Source of the DNA: Candidatus Chlorohelix allophototropha
GTDB taxonomy: Bacteria > Chloroflexota > Chloroflexia > Chloroheliales > Chloroheliaceae
Direction: 5' to 3'
Assembly (NCBI RefSeq): GCF_030389965.1
Contig: NZ_CP128399.1
Coordinates: 62,001-126,000 of the forward strand
DNA length: 64,000 nt
Below, piece after piece: positions 52,504 through 61,586 of the stretch. Under the pieces are notes generated by a model. That model did no database searches, was not told where the DNA came from, and worked only from the letters and a program-made list of their open reading frames with translations. A program made the translations under genes and the position numbers. The stretch's first letter is position 1; every line of letters starts with the position of its first letter.

Positions 52504-53676
52504 TTATTGACTCAAACGGCTGTGTTTACCGTCTTGCGCTACCTTTAGCTGTCCGCAAGCCGCCTGAATATCGCGTCCCATCTCCACCCGCACCGAGTTA
52601 GGAATACCATAACGAGTCAATTCTGCTTGGAAAACCTTAACTCGATTTATATCAGAACCGCGCTGGCTACTACCGGGAACGGGATTCATCGGAATCAGGT
52701 TTACGTGGCATAACATTCCTTTGATGAGTTTGCCCAGTTCTCGCGCACAAGCCACCGTATCATTAACCTCTTCTACCAGTGTATATTCAAAACTGAGGCG
52801 GCGATTGGTATTGGCGATATAATCCCGGCAAGCCTCGATTAGCTCGGCGATGGGATAACGGCGACTGATAGGCATCATCTGGCTGCGTAGCGTATCATTT
52901 GGGGCGTGCAGCGAAAGAGCTAGATTCACCGGCAGTTCTTCTTGCCCGAAGCGTTTTATCATTTGGGGTAAACCCACCGTGGAAACGGTCATTTTACGGG
53001 CGCTCAGGTTGATACCATCCGGGTCATGCAAGCGTCGAATCGCTTTCCAGAGGTTCAGGTAATTTGCCAACGGTTCGCCCATTCCCATAAACACAAGGTT
53101 GGAAACCCGCTTATGCCCCAAAGTCAATTTTTGATCTTCGGTGTTTATCAGGAAACGCTCGTAGTGCAAGATCTGTTGCAAGATTTCCCCCGCCGTCAGG
53201 TTACGATTCAAACCCATCAAGCCGGTAGCACAAAAAGAGCAAGCCATCGCGCAGCCAGCCTGCGTTGAAACGCATACAGTAGCGCGATCGGAGTAAAGCA
53301 TTAATACCGTTTCGATTTCCGCGCCGTCCCATAGCCGGAAAAGAGCTTTACGGGTTTGTCCGTCATGCGCAACTTTTTCAGCTATCACTTCCAGCGGGGC
53401 AAGGCGATAATTTCCCTGCAATTTTTCCAACAAAGGGCGAGGCAAGTTGCCCAACTCGCTGTACTCTGCGGCGAATTTCCGATATAGCCAGTCCCAAATC
53501 TGGTTAGCGCGAAAGGCAGGTTGCCCGAAGCTCAAAACAACATTTTTCAATTCATCCCGCTCAAGCGCAAGCAAATCAGGCAGCGGTTTGCTTGTCTGGG
53601 TAAGCGGTATAGAAGCGGTGGCAATATTTATATTTTCTATTTCGGCTAGATCTGCCTGAAAATCCTGCGGTAGCAT
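52504..53676 (-). CDS. rlmN: Dual-specificity 23S rRNA/tRNA adenine-C2 methyltransferase
   Basis: 390 residues. Radical SAM enzyme that methylates A2503 of 23S rRNA and A37 of some tRNAs at C2. The cluster-binding motif C-x3-C-x2-C is at A-G-C-A-M-A-C-S-F-C, near residue 143. The methyl-carrying Cys near the end is in Q-A-A-C-G-Q-L. N-terminal helices resemble a helix-hairpin-helix RNA-binding fold. larC lies 30 bases downstream on the same strand, and a terminator ends the preceding gene upstream. Confidence 0.96.
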   Translation of the reverse strand: MLPQDFQADLAEIENINIATASIPLTQTSKPLPDLLALERDELKNVVLSFGQPAFRANQIWDWLYRKFAAEYSELGNLPRPLLEKLQGNYRLAPLEVIAEKVAHDGQTRKALFRLWDGAEIETVLMLYSDRATVCVSTQAGCAMACSFCATGLMGLNRNLTAGEILQQILHYERFLINTEDQKLTLGHKRVSNLVFMGMGEPLANYLNLWKAIRRLHDPDGINLSARKMTVSTVGLPQMIKRFGQEELPVNLALSLHAPNDTLRSQMMPISRRYPIAELIEACRDYIANTNRRLSFEYTLVEEVNDTVACARELGKLIKGMLCHVNLIPMNPVPGSSQRGSDINRVKVFQAELTRYGIPNSVRVEMGRDIQAACGQLKVAQDGKHSRLSQ

Positions 53677-53696
53677 TTATACATCCAATCAATAAA

Positions 53697-53725
53697 AAAT
53701 CCCGTAGCCTCACTGGTTACGGGAG
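53697..53725 (-). terminator. Terminator of the response-regulator gene
   Basis: On the minus strand CCCGTA and TACGGG close an 11-base loop and are followed by ATTTTTT. It lies about 36 bases after the response regulator stop. Confidence 0.85.
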
Positions 53726-53760
53726 AAATTTTACCATTACTGCTAGGATAAGCAAAGTGG

Positions 53761-54513
53761 TTAAGGTTTATTCGAAAACTTATAGCCGACTCCCCGAATA
53801 GTCTGCACATAGCGAGGGTTGGAAGGGTCTTCCTCTAGCTTTTTACGCAGACGCGCTAGGTGTACATCTACTACGCGCCCATCGCCAAAGTAATCATAAT
53901 TCCAGATTTGCTCTAATAATTGGTCGCGGCTGAAAACCAATCCGGGATGATCATGTAGGTATTTTAGTAGGTCAAATTCCAATTTGGTCAAATCCAGTTC
54001 CTGCCCGTTCTTCCAAACCTGCCTTCGCTCTGAATCTATAATCAACCCGGTTTGAGAAGGAGCTTCGGTGGCTTTAGGTACTGAGATTATTTCAGCCTGG
54101 ATTTTGTTGCGCCGCATCATTGCGTTTACACGTGCTACCAGTTCGCGTCCACTGAAGGGTTTAGTAACATAATCGTCTGCGCCCGCTTCTAGACCGAGAA
54201 TTTTCTGATCCTCCGTGTCCAAGGCAGTGAGCATCATAATAAACATGCTCGGATTAATCTGGCGTAACTGGCGACAGACTTCTACCCCGTCCATTTCTGG
54301 CATCATTCGATCCAACAAGGCAACCACCGGGTTTTCTTTGCGCGCAATCTCAATTGCTTGTTTACCACCTTCTGCCACCAGTACATTGTATCCGGCGCGT
54401 TTAAGATGATATTCAACCAAAACCCTTATATCGGACTCATCGTCAACTACTAGTACTTTATCGGCAATTGCGGTATTTGCCGATTCTGCGTTTGAGTTGG
54501 TTTTTTCTGTCAT
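53761..54513 (-). CDS. OmpR/PhoB-family response regulator, orphan
   Basis: 250 residues. Receiver domain at about 15-135: acidic pair in L-V-V-D-D-E, phosphoacceptor Asp in L-L-D-R-M-M-P-E-M-D-G, Thr in M-L-T-A-L-D and Lys in V-T-K-P-F-S. Winged-helix DNA-binding domain at about 150-248 with D-L-T-K-L-E-F-D-L-L-K-Y-L and the C-terminal Y-V-Q-T-I-R-G-V-G-Y-K-F. No histidine kinase is adjacent. An insertion sequence lies 90 bases upstream and may have cut it from its former promoter or from mutS. Confidence 0.95.
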   Translation of the reverse strand: MTEKTNSNAESANTAIADKVLVVDDESDIRVLVEYHLKRAGYNVLVAEGGKQAIEIARKENPVVALLDRMMPEMDGVEVCRQLRQINPSMFIMMLTALDTEDQKILGLEAGADDYVTKPFSGRELVARVNAMMRRNKIQAEIISVPKATEAPSQTGLIIDSERRQVWKNGQELDLTKLEFDLLKYLHDHPGLVFSRDQLLEQIWNYDYFGDGRVVDVHLARLRKKLEEDPSNPRYVQTIRGVGYKFSNKP

Positions 54514-54593
54514 AAAATAGATACCACTATGTTCCTTTTTATTGATTAACTACTCTATTTTAACAGGAAAACCTAACAATTAACATAACGATC

Positions 54594-54603
54594 AAGGACA
54601 AAT
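54594..54603. repeat. Target-site duplication, left copy
   Basis: AAGGACAAAT, identical to 55819-55828, flanks the insertion sequence. Confidence 0.9.
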
Positions 54604-55818
54604 TTGCTACCGTACAGATATAAAGGAGAGGAAAAGGAGGAGAAGGTTGAGGCAGAGTGGTAAACTGTAGTTTTCTTACCGACCAAAGTAGAAAGCAAAA
54701 GGATACCAAAATGAGTGACAACCTTCGCCGACATCGTGCCATAAAACAGCAATTGTTGCAACTCCACCCACAAGCGCAGGGGCGCGAATTACAATATTTA
54801 ACAATTCTAGCGATGGTGATCAGTGGGATTGTAGGTAGTCGGCATAGTGCGTTGCCTAATATCGCCGCCAAAGTGCCAGATAAAACTAAACGGGAAAGCC
54901 GCATCATCCGAATGCGCCGATTGCTCAAAAATGATAACTTTAACCAAAAAGTGGTGTATGCTCCTTTCGCCAAACAATTGCTGAGTAGCCTGTGTCATTG
55001 TCCACTGGTACTGGTGATAGATGGCAGTCAGGTTGGTGCTGGTGGAATGGGCTTAGTAATCAGTGTAGTATATCAGGGGCGGGCTTTACCTTTGGGTTGG
55101 TTGGTGGTTAAGGCTAAAAAGGGACATTTAGCTCAAGCTTTGCACATCAGATTGTTAAAGCAAGTTCACTCGTTGGTTCCGTCTGGTAGCCAAGTAGTCT
55201 TTTTGGGTGATGGTGAATTCGATGGCTGTCGTTTGTTAAGACGGTTAGATTATTACGGTTGGCAGTATGTCTGTCGTACTGCTAAAAATAGCCAGGTCTG
55301 GTTGGATGAACAAGCTCATTATGCCATCAGTAAGTTAGGGGTTCAGCCTGGTCAGGTAGTGAGTCAGAGCGGCGTAGCATTCAGCAAACACGAGTACGGA
55401 CCAGTACTGGTCATAGCGGTCTGGCAAAAGCCTTACCGTGAGCCACTTTATCTGGTGAGTAATTTGGCTCTAGCCCAGGAAGCAATCCGGTACTACAAAA
55501 AGAGGTTTAGGATTGAAACCTTCTTTTCCGATAGCAAGAGCCGAGGGTTTCGGCTGGACAAGAGCCATTTGGATGACCCTAAACGGCTAGAAAGGTTATT
55601 GTTAGCGGCTTGTCTGGCTTATCTTTGGATTGTACATCTGGGTACGATAGCTTTAGCTGAAGGCTGGAACCGGGTCATTCATCGCACCGAACGACTGGAT
55701 TTGAGCCTGTTCAATTTAGGTTTGAACCTGCTTGAGCATTTTTTGAATGAACATTTACCCTTACCAGTCGCCTTTATCCCTTTTCTTTTAGAGGATTTCT
55801 AATTGTGTACGGTAGCAA
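54604..55818 (+). mobile_element. IS4-family insertion sequence, 1215 bp, intact
   Basis: Perfect 13-bp terminal inverted repeats (TTGCTACCGTACA at 54604-54616 and its complement at 55806-55818), flanked by identical 10-bp target duplications (AAGGACAAAT). One DDE transposase gene fills the inside. The size, the 9-12-bp duplication and the Y-R-E-K signature fit family IS4. The identical ends and open frame mark a recent insertion. Confidence 0.95.
54711..55802 (+). CDS. IS4-family DDE transposase
   Basis: 363 residues from ATG 54711 (AAAGGA seven bases before); a GTG at 54657 would add 18. DDE catalytic Asp residues appear in V-I-D-G-S-Q and L-G-D-G-E-F-D; the third acidic residue is in the Y-(2)-R-(3)-E-(6)-K signature at Y-K-K-R-F-R-I-E ... 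K, diagnostic of IS4. The N-terminal ~110 residues are basic and helical, a DNA-binding region. Carried by the 1215-bp element on the strand opposite to mutS and the response regulator. Confidence 0.95.
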   Translation: MSDNLRRHRAIKQQLLQLHPQAQGRELQYLTILAMVISGIVGSRHSALPNIAAKVPDKTKRESRIIRMRRLLKNDNFNQKVVYAPFAKQLLSSLCHCPLVLVIDGSQVGAGGMGLVISVVYQGRALPLGWLVVKAKKGHLAQALHIRLLKQVHSLVPSGSQVVFLGDGEFDGCRLLRRLDYYGWQYVCRTAKNSQVWLDEQAHYAISKLGVQPGQVVSQSGVAFSKHEYGPVLVIAVWQKPYREPLYLVSNLALAQEAIRYYKKRFRIETFFSDSKSRGFRLDKSHLDDPKRLERLLLAACLAYLWIVHLGTIALAEGWNRVIHRTERLDLSLFNLGLNLLEHFLNEHLPLPVAFIPFLLEDF

Positions 55819-55828
55819 AAGGACAAAT
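55819..55828. repeat. Target-site duplication, right copy
   Basis: AAGGACAAAT, the partner of 54594-54603. Confidence 0.9.
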
Positions 55829-55846
55829 AACTATATTAAATAGAGT

Positions 55847-58597
55847 TTATTCGTTTTTCAGGGATTTTTGTTGCAATTCATAAAGTTTGTTTATAGCCTC
55901 TATTGGCGATAACTCCATTATATTCAATTCTCGCAATTCTGCCAGTAGTGGATTCTCAGTTTCAACTTGCATTATCGGGGCTGAAAATAAGCTCATTTGG
56001 GTGGATTCTTCATACCCATTGGGCTGTCGGGCGGCTTTACGTGAGCGTCCGCGTTTCATTTCGTTTTCGTTTATCCCTTCCAATTGTGCCAGCAACTCTT
56101 CAGCGCGATGGATTACGCTGCGCGGCAAGCCTGCCAGTTGCGCCACATGGATGCCATAACTGCGATCTGCGCCTCCCGGTATTAACTTGCGTAGAAATAA
56201 AACCTTGCCCCCTTCCTCGGTAACAGCCACATTGTAATTAACCACTCGCGGTAATACATTCGCCAGTTCGATTAATTCGTGGTAATGAGTGGCAAAGAGG
56301 GTTTTTGCGCCACATTTGGGGTTGTTATGGATATATTCTACTACGGCGTGGGCGATTGCCAATCCATCATAAGTGCTAGTTCCACGCCCCACCTCATCCA
56401 GCAGAATTAGGCTGCGGGGGGTGCTGTGTGACAAGATATAGCTGGTTTCGGTCATTTCTACCATAAAGGTGCTTTGTCCGCCAGAAATGTCGTCCTGCGC
56501 CCCTACGCGGGTGAAGATTCGATCAACCAACCCGATAGTTGCTGAATCGGCAGGCACGAAAGAACCAATTTGCGCTATCAACACAATTAATGCAACCTGA
56601 CGCATAAAGGTGCTTTTACCCGCCATATTAGGTCCGGTGATTATAATAACTTGCTCGTGCTCGGTGTTGAGCGTCACATCGTTGGGTACAAAGACCGAAT
56701 CGGGGTTTGCCGCTTCTACCACCGGATGTCGCCCCGCCACAATTTTTATCAGCGAACCGTTATTGATTTGTGGGCGCACGAAGTTATTGCGTTCGGCTAC
56801 TTCTGCCAGCCCTACAAAAGCATCAATATGTGCCACTGCCGAGGCGGTTTCCAGCAGTCGCGCGGTAAATGTACCCGTAAACTCAAGCAACTCCTTATAA
56901 AGGCGGGTTTCCAGCGCATCTATTTTGTCCTGCGCCGTGACAATTAGGCTCTCTTTCTCCTTCAATTCGCTGGTGAAGAAGCGTTCGCCGTTGGCAATCG
57001 TCTGCTTGCGTATATAATCGGGTGGCACTAGCGAAAGATAAGATTTGCTAATCTCGATGTAATAGCCAAAAACCTGATTGTAACTTACCTTCAGGTTGGG
57101 GATTCCGGTTCGGGTGCGCTCCCGCTCTTCTAGCTTTGCAACCCACTCTTTTGCTTCCCGCACTCCGATTTTGATGGAGTCCATTTCTTCGGAGTAGCCT
57201 TCGCGGATGACATATTTCGCCTTGTTTACCGCGCCACGTCCTGCGAATTGCGCCAACAAATCGGGGTCGTCAATTACTGCTTCGGTAATGCGTCCGGTTA
57301 CATCGGTGCAAGGGTCAAGTCGTTTGATAATAGAGGCTAACGCGCTCTGCACTTCTGGTTGGGCGGTTTTAAGCAGTTCGGCGAGAGGTTCTACCCGTTC
57401 CAGCGAAGCCTTAAAAGATAATAGCTCTTTGGGAACAGCCACGCCCTGCGATATACGCTGCGTAGTGCGCTCTATATCGCGAATATTCTTGAGATGGTCT
57501 ATTAAAGCATCGCGCAAGGTGGCGTTGCGATAAAGGGCTTCTACCGCATCGAGACGCGCTTGAATGCGAGGTACTTCCAACAGTGGTTGCCCAATCCAGC
57601 GGCGTAACAAACGCGCTCCCATGTCGGTATGGGTGCGATCCAGTACGGCGGTAAGCGAGTTTTTTTTCAGCCCTGTGCGAGTCGACTCTTCCAGTTCGAG
57701 GTTGCGGCGGGTTTGTGGGTCAAGCGCCATAAATTGCTTAAGGCTGTAAGTAACCAGTGTATTGAGGCGTGCCGCGATGGATTTTTGCGTTTCCTTGAGA
57801 TAGGCGACCAGTGCACCTGAAGCCCGAATTACCAAAGGCATCTTCGCGCAACCAAAACCCTCCAGCGAGGCTACTTCAAAATGTTCCAGCAGGGCGTGAC
57901 GGGCATTATCTTCTTGCCAGCGAAAATTTTCAAACTGGGTGAGCATCGTTTTTTCGCAAGCGGTGGTAAGGGCGCGATAAGGCAGCAAGGGGTCATCTTC
58001 GTCCGCTTCGGTCTGGAACAGCATTTCAGGGCGAATGCGGCGTTGTTCGTTTCGGCGTGGCGCGACCAATTCAGCCGGGTTGATGCGCACAATCTCCTGC
58101 CGCACCGCATTGAGCAATTCCGCCCGGTTTTGTTCATTAAATTCGGTGGCGCGAAACTCCCCGGTGGTTATGTCGGTATAAGCCAACCCTGCGCTTTTCT
58201 CTTCCAGCCACAGCGCCACGATAAAATTGTTGCGGCGCGGTTCTAGCAAGTGCGGTTCTACCAGCGTGCCGGGCGTTACCACGCGGATTACCTCGCGCTG
58301 CACCAACGAACCCGGTTTTGGCTCAGTCATTTGCTCGCAAATGGCGACCTTATAGCCCAAATCCACCAGTTTTTTGAGATGTGGTTCTAGGGCGTGAAAG
58401 GGAATACCCGCCATCGGCAAGCTGTCATTCTTGTTGAAGCCTCGTTTGGTGAGATACAAGCCTAACTTTTCGGAAGCGGTAATAGCATCCTGCTCGAAAG
58501 TCTCGTAGAAATCGCCCAACCGAAATAACAATATCGCGTCGGGGTATTGTGCCTTGATTTTCTTATATTGTTGTATTAGCCCGTTCTCGTTGCTCAT
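55847..58597 (-). CDS. mutS: DNA mismatch repair protein MutS
   Basis: 916 residues. The mismatch-binding domain has the Phe-x-Glu motif within F-R-L-G-D-F-Y-E-T-F at about 24-35. The connector, lever and clamp follow. The ATPase has Walker A G-P-N-M-A-G-K-S-T-F-M-R-Q near 635, then D-D-I-S-G-G-Q-S-T-F-M-V-E-M and L-L-D-E-V-G-R-G-T-S. It recognises mismatches and recruits MutL (absent here). Its start overlaps the upstream O-antigen-ligase-like stop by four bases (ATGA), so they are coupled. Confidence 0.97.
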   Translation of the reverse strand: MSNENGLIQQYKKIKAQYPDAILLFRLGDFYETFEQDAITASEKLGLYLTKRGFNKNDSLPMAGIPFHALEPHLKKLVDLGYKVAICEQMTEPKPGSLVQREVIRVVTPGTLVEPHLLEPRRNNFIVALWLEEKSAGLAYTDITTGEFRATEFNEQNRAELLNAVRQEIVRINPAELVAPRRNEQRRIRPEMLFQTEADEDDPLLPYRALTTACEKTMLTQFENFRWQEDNARHALLEHFEVASLEGFGCAKMPLVIRASGALVAYLKETQKSIAARLNTLVTYSLKQFMALDPQTRRNLELEESTRTGLKKNSLTAVLDRTHTDMGARLLRRWIGQPLLEVPRIQARLDAVEALYRNATLRDALIDHLKNIRDIERTTQRISQGVAVPKELLSFKASLERVEPLAELLKTAQPEVQSALASIIKRLDPCTDVTGRITEAVIDDPDLLAQFAGRGAVNKAKYVIREGYSEEMDSIKIGVREAKEWVAKLEERERTRTGIPNLKVSYNQVFGYYIEISKSYLSLVPPDYIRKQTIANGERFFTSELKEKESLIVTAQDKIDALETRLYKELLEFTGTFTARLLETASAVAHIDAFVGLAEVAERNNFVRPQINNGSLIKIVAGRHPVVEAANPDSVFVPNDVTLNTEHEQVIIITGPNMAGKSTFMRQVALIVLIAQIGSFVPADSATIGLVDRIFTRVGAQDDISGGQSTFMVEMTETSYILSHSTPRSLILLDEVGRGTSTYDGLAIAHAVVEYIHNNPKCGAKTLFATHYHELIELANVLPRVVNYNVAVTEEGGKVLFLRKLIPGGADRSYGIHVAQLAGLPRSVIHRAEELLAQLEGINENEMKRGRSRKAARQPNGYEESTQMSLFSAPIMQVETENPLLAELRELNIMELSPIEAINKLYELQQKSLKNE

Positions 58598-60045
58598 TTT
58601 TTGTCAGCTTTAGTTTCCTGAATCTTCACCTGTGCCACTGCCAGCGCCATAAATAACCAGAAGAGCGCCGCCATATGCGAGAATTCAATATTGAAAAAGT
58701 AGTGATCTAGCACTCCAACCGCCAACGCTCCCACAATGCCGCCCGCAAAGCCCAACAAATATGCCTGCTGGCGTGGGTCAGGTAAGCGCCCCATTCCTTT
58801 AAGGCAGAAAGCGAAAAATAAAACTATTACCAGTAGGAAGGAAACCAAACCAAACAAGCCCATGCGTTGGGCGATGGTCAGGTAAATCATGGAAACGCCT
58901 GTCGTGAGGTCAACCGAAGGGGCGTTGCCAAAACCTACCCCAAACCATGGGTAACGTTGGATAATTTCAAGGGCGTTTTGGTATTCGGCAAGGCGCATCA
59001 AGGTGGCAGGGTCTTGCAGGGCAAAGCCCTCGGCGAAGCGCGTTTTGATATTACCCGGCAACACCAGCCAGCCAGCGATAGCTGCCGGGATAGCGTATAA
59101 CCAGATTTTGCGGTACTTCACCGTTGCCACGAAAGCGACTACTACCAGCGTACCCAATTGCGCCCCACGCCCATAGGTCAGCACCAGCGCAGCAGCAGGA
59201 CCAAGCATTAACAATGCCAGCACCCAACGTTTGAAAATGGGTTTGGGCGAAACCAGTTGTACAAAAAGTAGTGCAATTACCAGTACCAGCAAACCGCCGT
59301 AGCTATTCGGGTCAACGCTGGTTCCGGTGGCGCGTTGTCCTTTGGCGGGGTCGTCCTCCACATAGCGCAACACCCGATTGGTGGGGTAGCCGATGGTCTG
59401 CAACGCCAGTAAAAGCCGCTCTTGCAATGTTTGCGGCAATACATATAGCCCTAGTCCGATATAACCTGCCCCAGAACCTGCCAATGCCAGCAATTTCACC
59501 ACTTTATCCAGCACCGTTTGGGTACGCACAATATTTATTATGGCGAAAAAACTCACGATGGAAAGCATCAACTTGAAGAAATTGTGCATCACATCGGTGC
59601 TGTTCACGTAGCCAAAGCCGAGAATAAAAGCGAATAGGCATACGCCCAAGAACAGTAATACTGCCCAATCGAAGGGTGAAGAAACCAGCTTTTGATCCTC
59701 GTCGTCACTGCGGAGCGCCAAGCGGAATAACCAGACCGTGAATAGCGCCAGTTGAGCTGCTTCTAATAGAGTGAGTGTAATGCCAAGCTTTACCGGGATA
59801 ACGGCAAAAGGTAATAGCAACGCTATGCTTATTCCTACCATCAGGGTAAAGATGGGGCGACCAAGCATGAAATAAGCTACTACCAGCCCTGCTACCGCGC
59901 CAAAGCCGAAAAGAGGGTTGGGTAGCGCCACCGCCATAAAGCCGCCCGCCACGCCCAACAACAACGCGCTTCCTACCAGCATTATCAGTTTGCGGGTTTC
60001 GGGAGTTAGTATCAGGGATTTGGAAGTAGCTTTTTGATAGTTCAA
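58594..60045 (-). CDS. O-antigen ligase-like membrane protein (WaaL/Wzy type)
   Basis: 483 residues with about 12-13 membrane helices. It has a large loop between the late helices and the conserved N-x-x-L/x-Y-P-W-F-G-V-G-F-G-N segment (about 360-375) that marks Wzy_C/WaaL proteins, which transfer or polymerise surface glycans on a lipid carrier. The exact substrate cannot be told. The stop overlaps the mutS start by four bases. An unrecognised membrane protein gene ends 62 bases upstream on the same strand. Confidence 0.85.
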   Translation of the reverse strand: MNYQKATSKSLILTPETRKLIMLVGSALLLGVAGGFMAVALPNPLFGFGAVAGLVVAYFMLGRPIFTLMVGISIALLLPFAVIPVKLGITLTLLEAAQLALFTVWLFRLALRSDDEDQKLVSSPFDWAVLLFLGVCLFAFILGFGYVNSTDVMHNFFKLMLSIVSFFAIINIVRTQTVLDKVVKLLALAGSGAGYIGLGLYVLPQTLQERLLLALQTIGYPTNRVLRYVEDDPAKGQRATGTSVDPNSYGGLLVLVIALLFVQLVSPKPIFKRWVLALLMLGPAAALVLTYGRGAQLGTLVVVAFVATVKYRKIWLYAIPAAIAGWLVLPGNIKTRFAEGFALQDPATLMRLAEYQNALEIIQRYPWFGVGFGNAPSVDLTTGVSMIYLTIAQRMGLFGLVSFLLVIVLFFAFCLKGMGRLPDPRQQAYLLGFAGGIVGALAVGVLDHYFFNIEFSHMAALFWLFMALAVAQVKIQETKADKK

Positions 60046-60107
60046 GATGCTTTAGCTGTTTTCAAGAAAATGTTCTAACTTTTCAATGATTCATTCCGCT
60101 TATCGGG

Positions 60108-61385
60108 CTAGACCTCTCGTAGCAATTCCTGATGTCCTTTTACTTCCAACCGCACGATAAAGCGCAGGCGCGGCGTATGCTCTATCTCTACCACATCGCC
60201 TACTTGCAATTCATCAAATAGAAAATTGCTTATCTCAAATTTCCGCACCCCGTCGCTGCCTGACTCCAGACCACCGTCTGCTACCACAATCTGGCGGCGG
60301 GTATCGTTCGTGCCGCCATTCACGCGCCACTTGCTCAACACCGGACCTATTGTAATCTTTTTGGGCGCTTTCAGGTCTTTGAGTTTACGCAAAAAGTTAA
60401 CGCTGAAAAGCAAGCCCATACAAAACAGAAAAATAGCTGTACCCGGCAAAAGAAAACGCTCGGCAGTAGCGCCGTAGTTGCTGAAATTAGAATCCAGCCA
60501 ACTTGGAATCGAGTTGAATAAACAAAGCGCACCACCAGAAAATAATGCTGTAGCGATTATACCATCAGATAGCAGGGCTAATTTTTGCTGCCAGCCCGGC
60601 ATATAGCGCAAATTTATCGCCTTGCGCTGTTCCTGCTCCAACACCAGTAGTTGCTCTAGCTCAAAATCATCTCGCCGTAGTATTTTTACTTCTCTTACAA
60701 ACTGGAATAGAGGCGTGTAGCAGACTTCGACAAAATCCACCCCATCGGTTGACAGAAAATCCTTTTCATTTAATTCAAAGCGCAAATTTTTCCGGGCTTT
60801 TGGCGCGGGCAAACTGCGTAACAGCAAGCCATAGCCTGCCGCGTTGAAATCGGCTTGCTCAATCCGCGCCACTACTATTCCACGTTTACGATAAGGCGGC
60901 AACAACCAATCTGCAAGCTTAACCAGTGCATAGATAAGAATAAACACTATTAATATAATAATGCATGCCACTGTCCAGAATGCGGGAGCCTGATATTCCT
61001 GAAAAAGCACCCCTGCTACCCACTCATCTTGTACCAATTCTCCTAAGTTCTCGACATTGAGCGAATATATATGGTGGATGTGGGGAGACATAGAAATTAA
61101 CACATTTTGCCCGTTTTGAATTTGCCGAATCATTTCTGAGCGCAGTTCAAAGTGCGAAATTAATGAGCCTGTATTACTCTCTATCAGGTCAAAGCTGCCG
61201 TTATTGTTGCGAGGGTATGAGCGGGGGCTTTTGTTAGCAATTTTGCCTTCAACTACAACCGGTGGGTTGCTGCCATCGCTCCAGTAATCCTCGCCAATTA
61301 TGTATGCGACCCCAAGTCCAAGCCCCAAAATTAACGCAAGGCTGAAGCCGAAAATGAAGCGAGTTAAGGGATGTTTTTTCCACAT
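60108..61385 (-). CDS. Membrane protein, unknown function
   Basis: 425 residues. One helix near the N-terminus (about 10-30), an extracytoplasmic region to about 135, a second helix at about 137-160, a cytoplasmic beta-rich domain (about 165-265), two further helices (about 275-335), and a C-terminal beta-rich domain with G-D-V-V-E-I-E-H-T-P. The two beta domains look alike (V-E-V-C-Y-T-P-L-F and V-E-I-E-H-T-P-R), which suggests duplication. No family recognised. It is the first gene of a unit with the O-antigen-ligase-like gene and mutS. Confidence 0.75.
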   Translation of the reverse strand: MWKKHPLTRFIFGFSLALILGLGLGVAYIIGEDYWSDGSNPPVVVEGKIANKSPRSYPRNNNGSFDLIESNTGSLISHFELRSEMIRQIQNGQNVLISMSPHIHHIYSLNVENLGELVQDEWVAGVLFQEYQAPAFWTVACIIILIVFILIYALVKLADWLLPPYRKRGIVVARIEQADFNAAGYGLLLRSLPAPKARKNLRFELNEKDFLSTDGVDFVEVCYTPLFQFVREVKILRRDDFELEQLLVLEQEQRKAINLRYMPGWQQKLALLSDGIIATALFSGGALCLFNSIPSWLDSNFSNYGATAERFLLPGTAIFLFCMGLLFSVNFLRKLKDLKAPKKITIGPVLSKWRVNGGTNDTRRQIVVADGGLESGSDGVRKFEISNFLFDELQVGDVVEIEHTPRLRFIVRLEVKGHQELLREV

Positions 61386-61586
61386 GGCGCAGTTAGCGGT
61401 AAAGGAATTGCAAAACCGGACAATTTTGTGGGGTTATTATACCTTTTTTTTACATAAATTAAAGCATTATGCTTTTTGCAGTAACCATCAAAAAGACCTG
61501 TGTGTCTATTCTCAAGCTTTCGGTTTAGAGTATAATTTCGCTATTACTTTATTCAACCTGTATCCTGTAAATAGTGGTGGGAAAGA

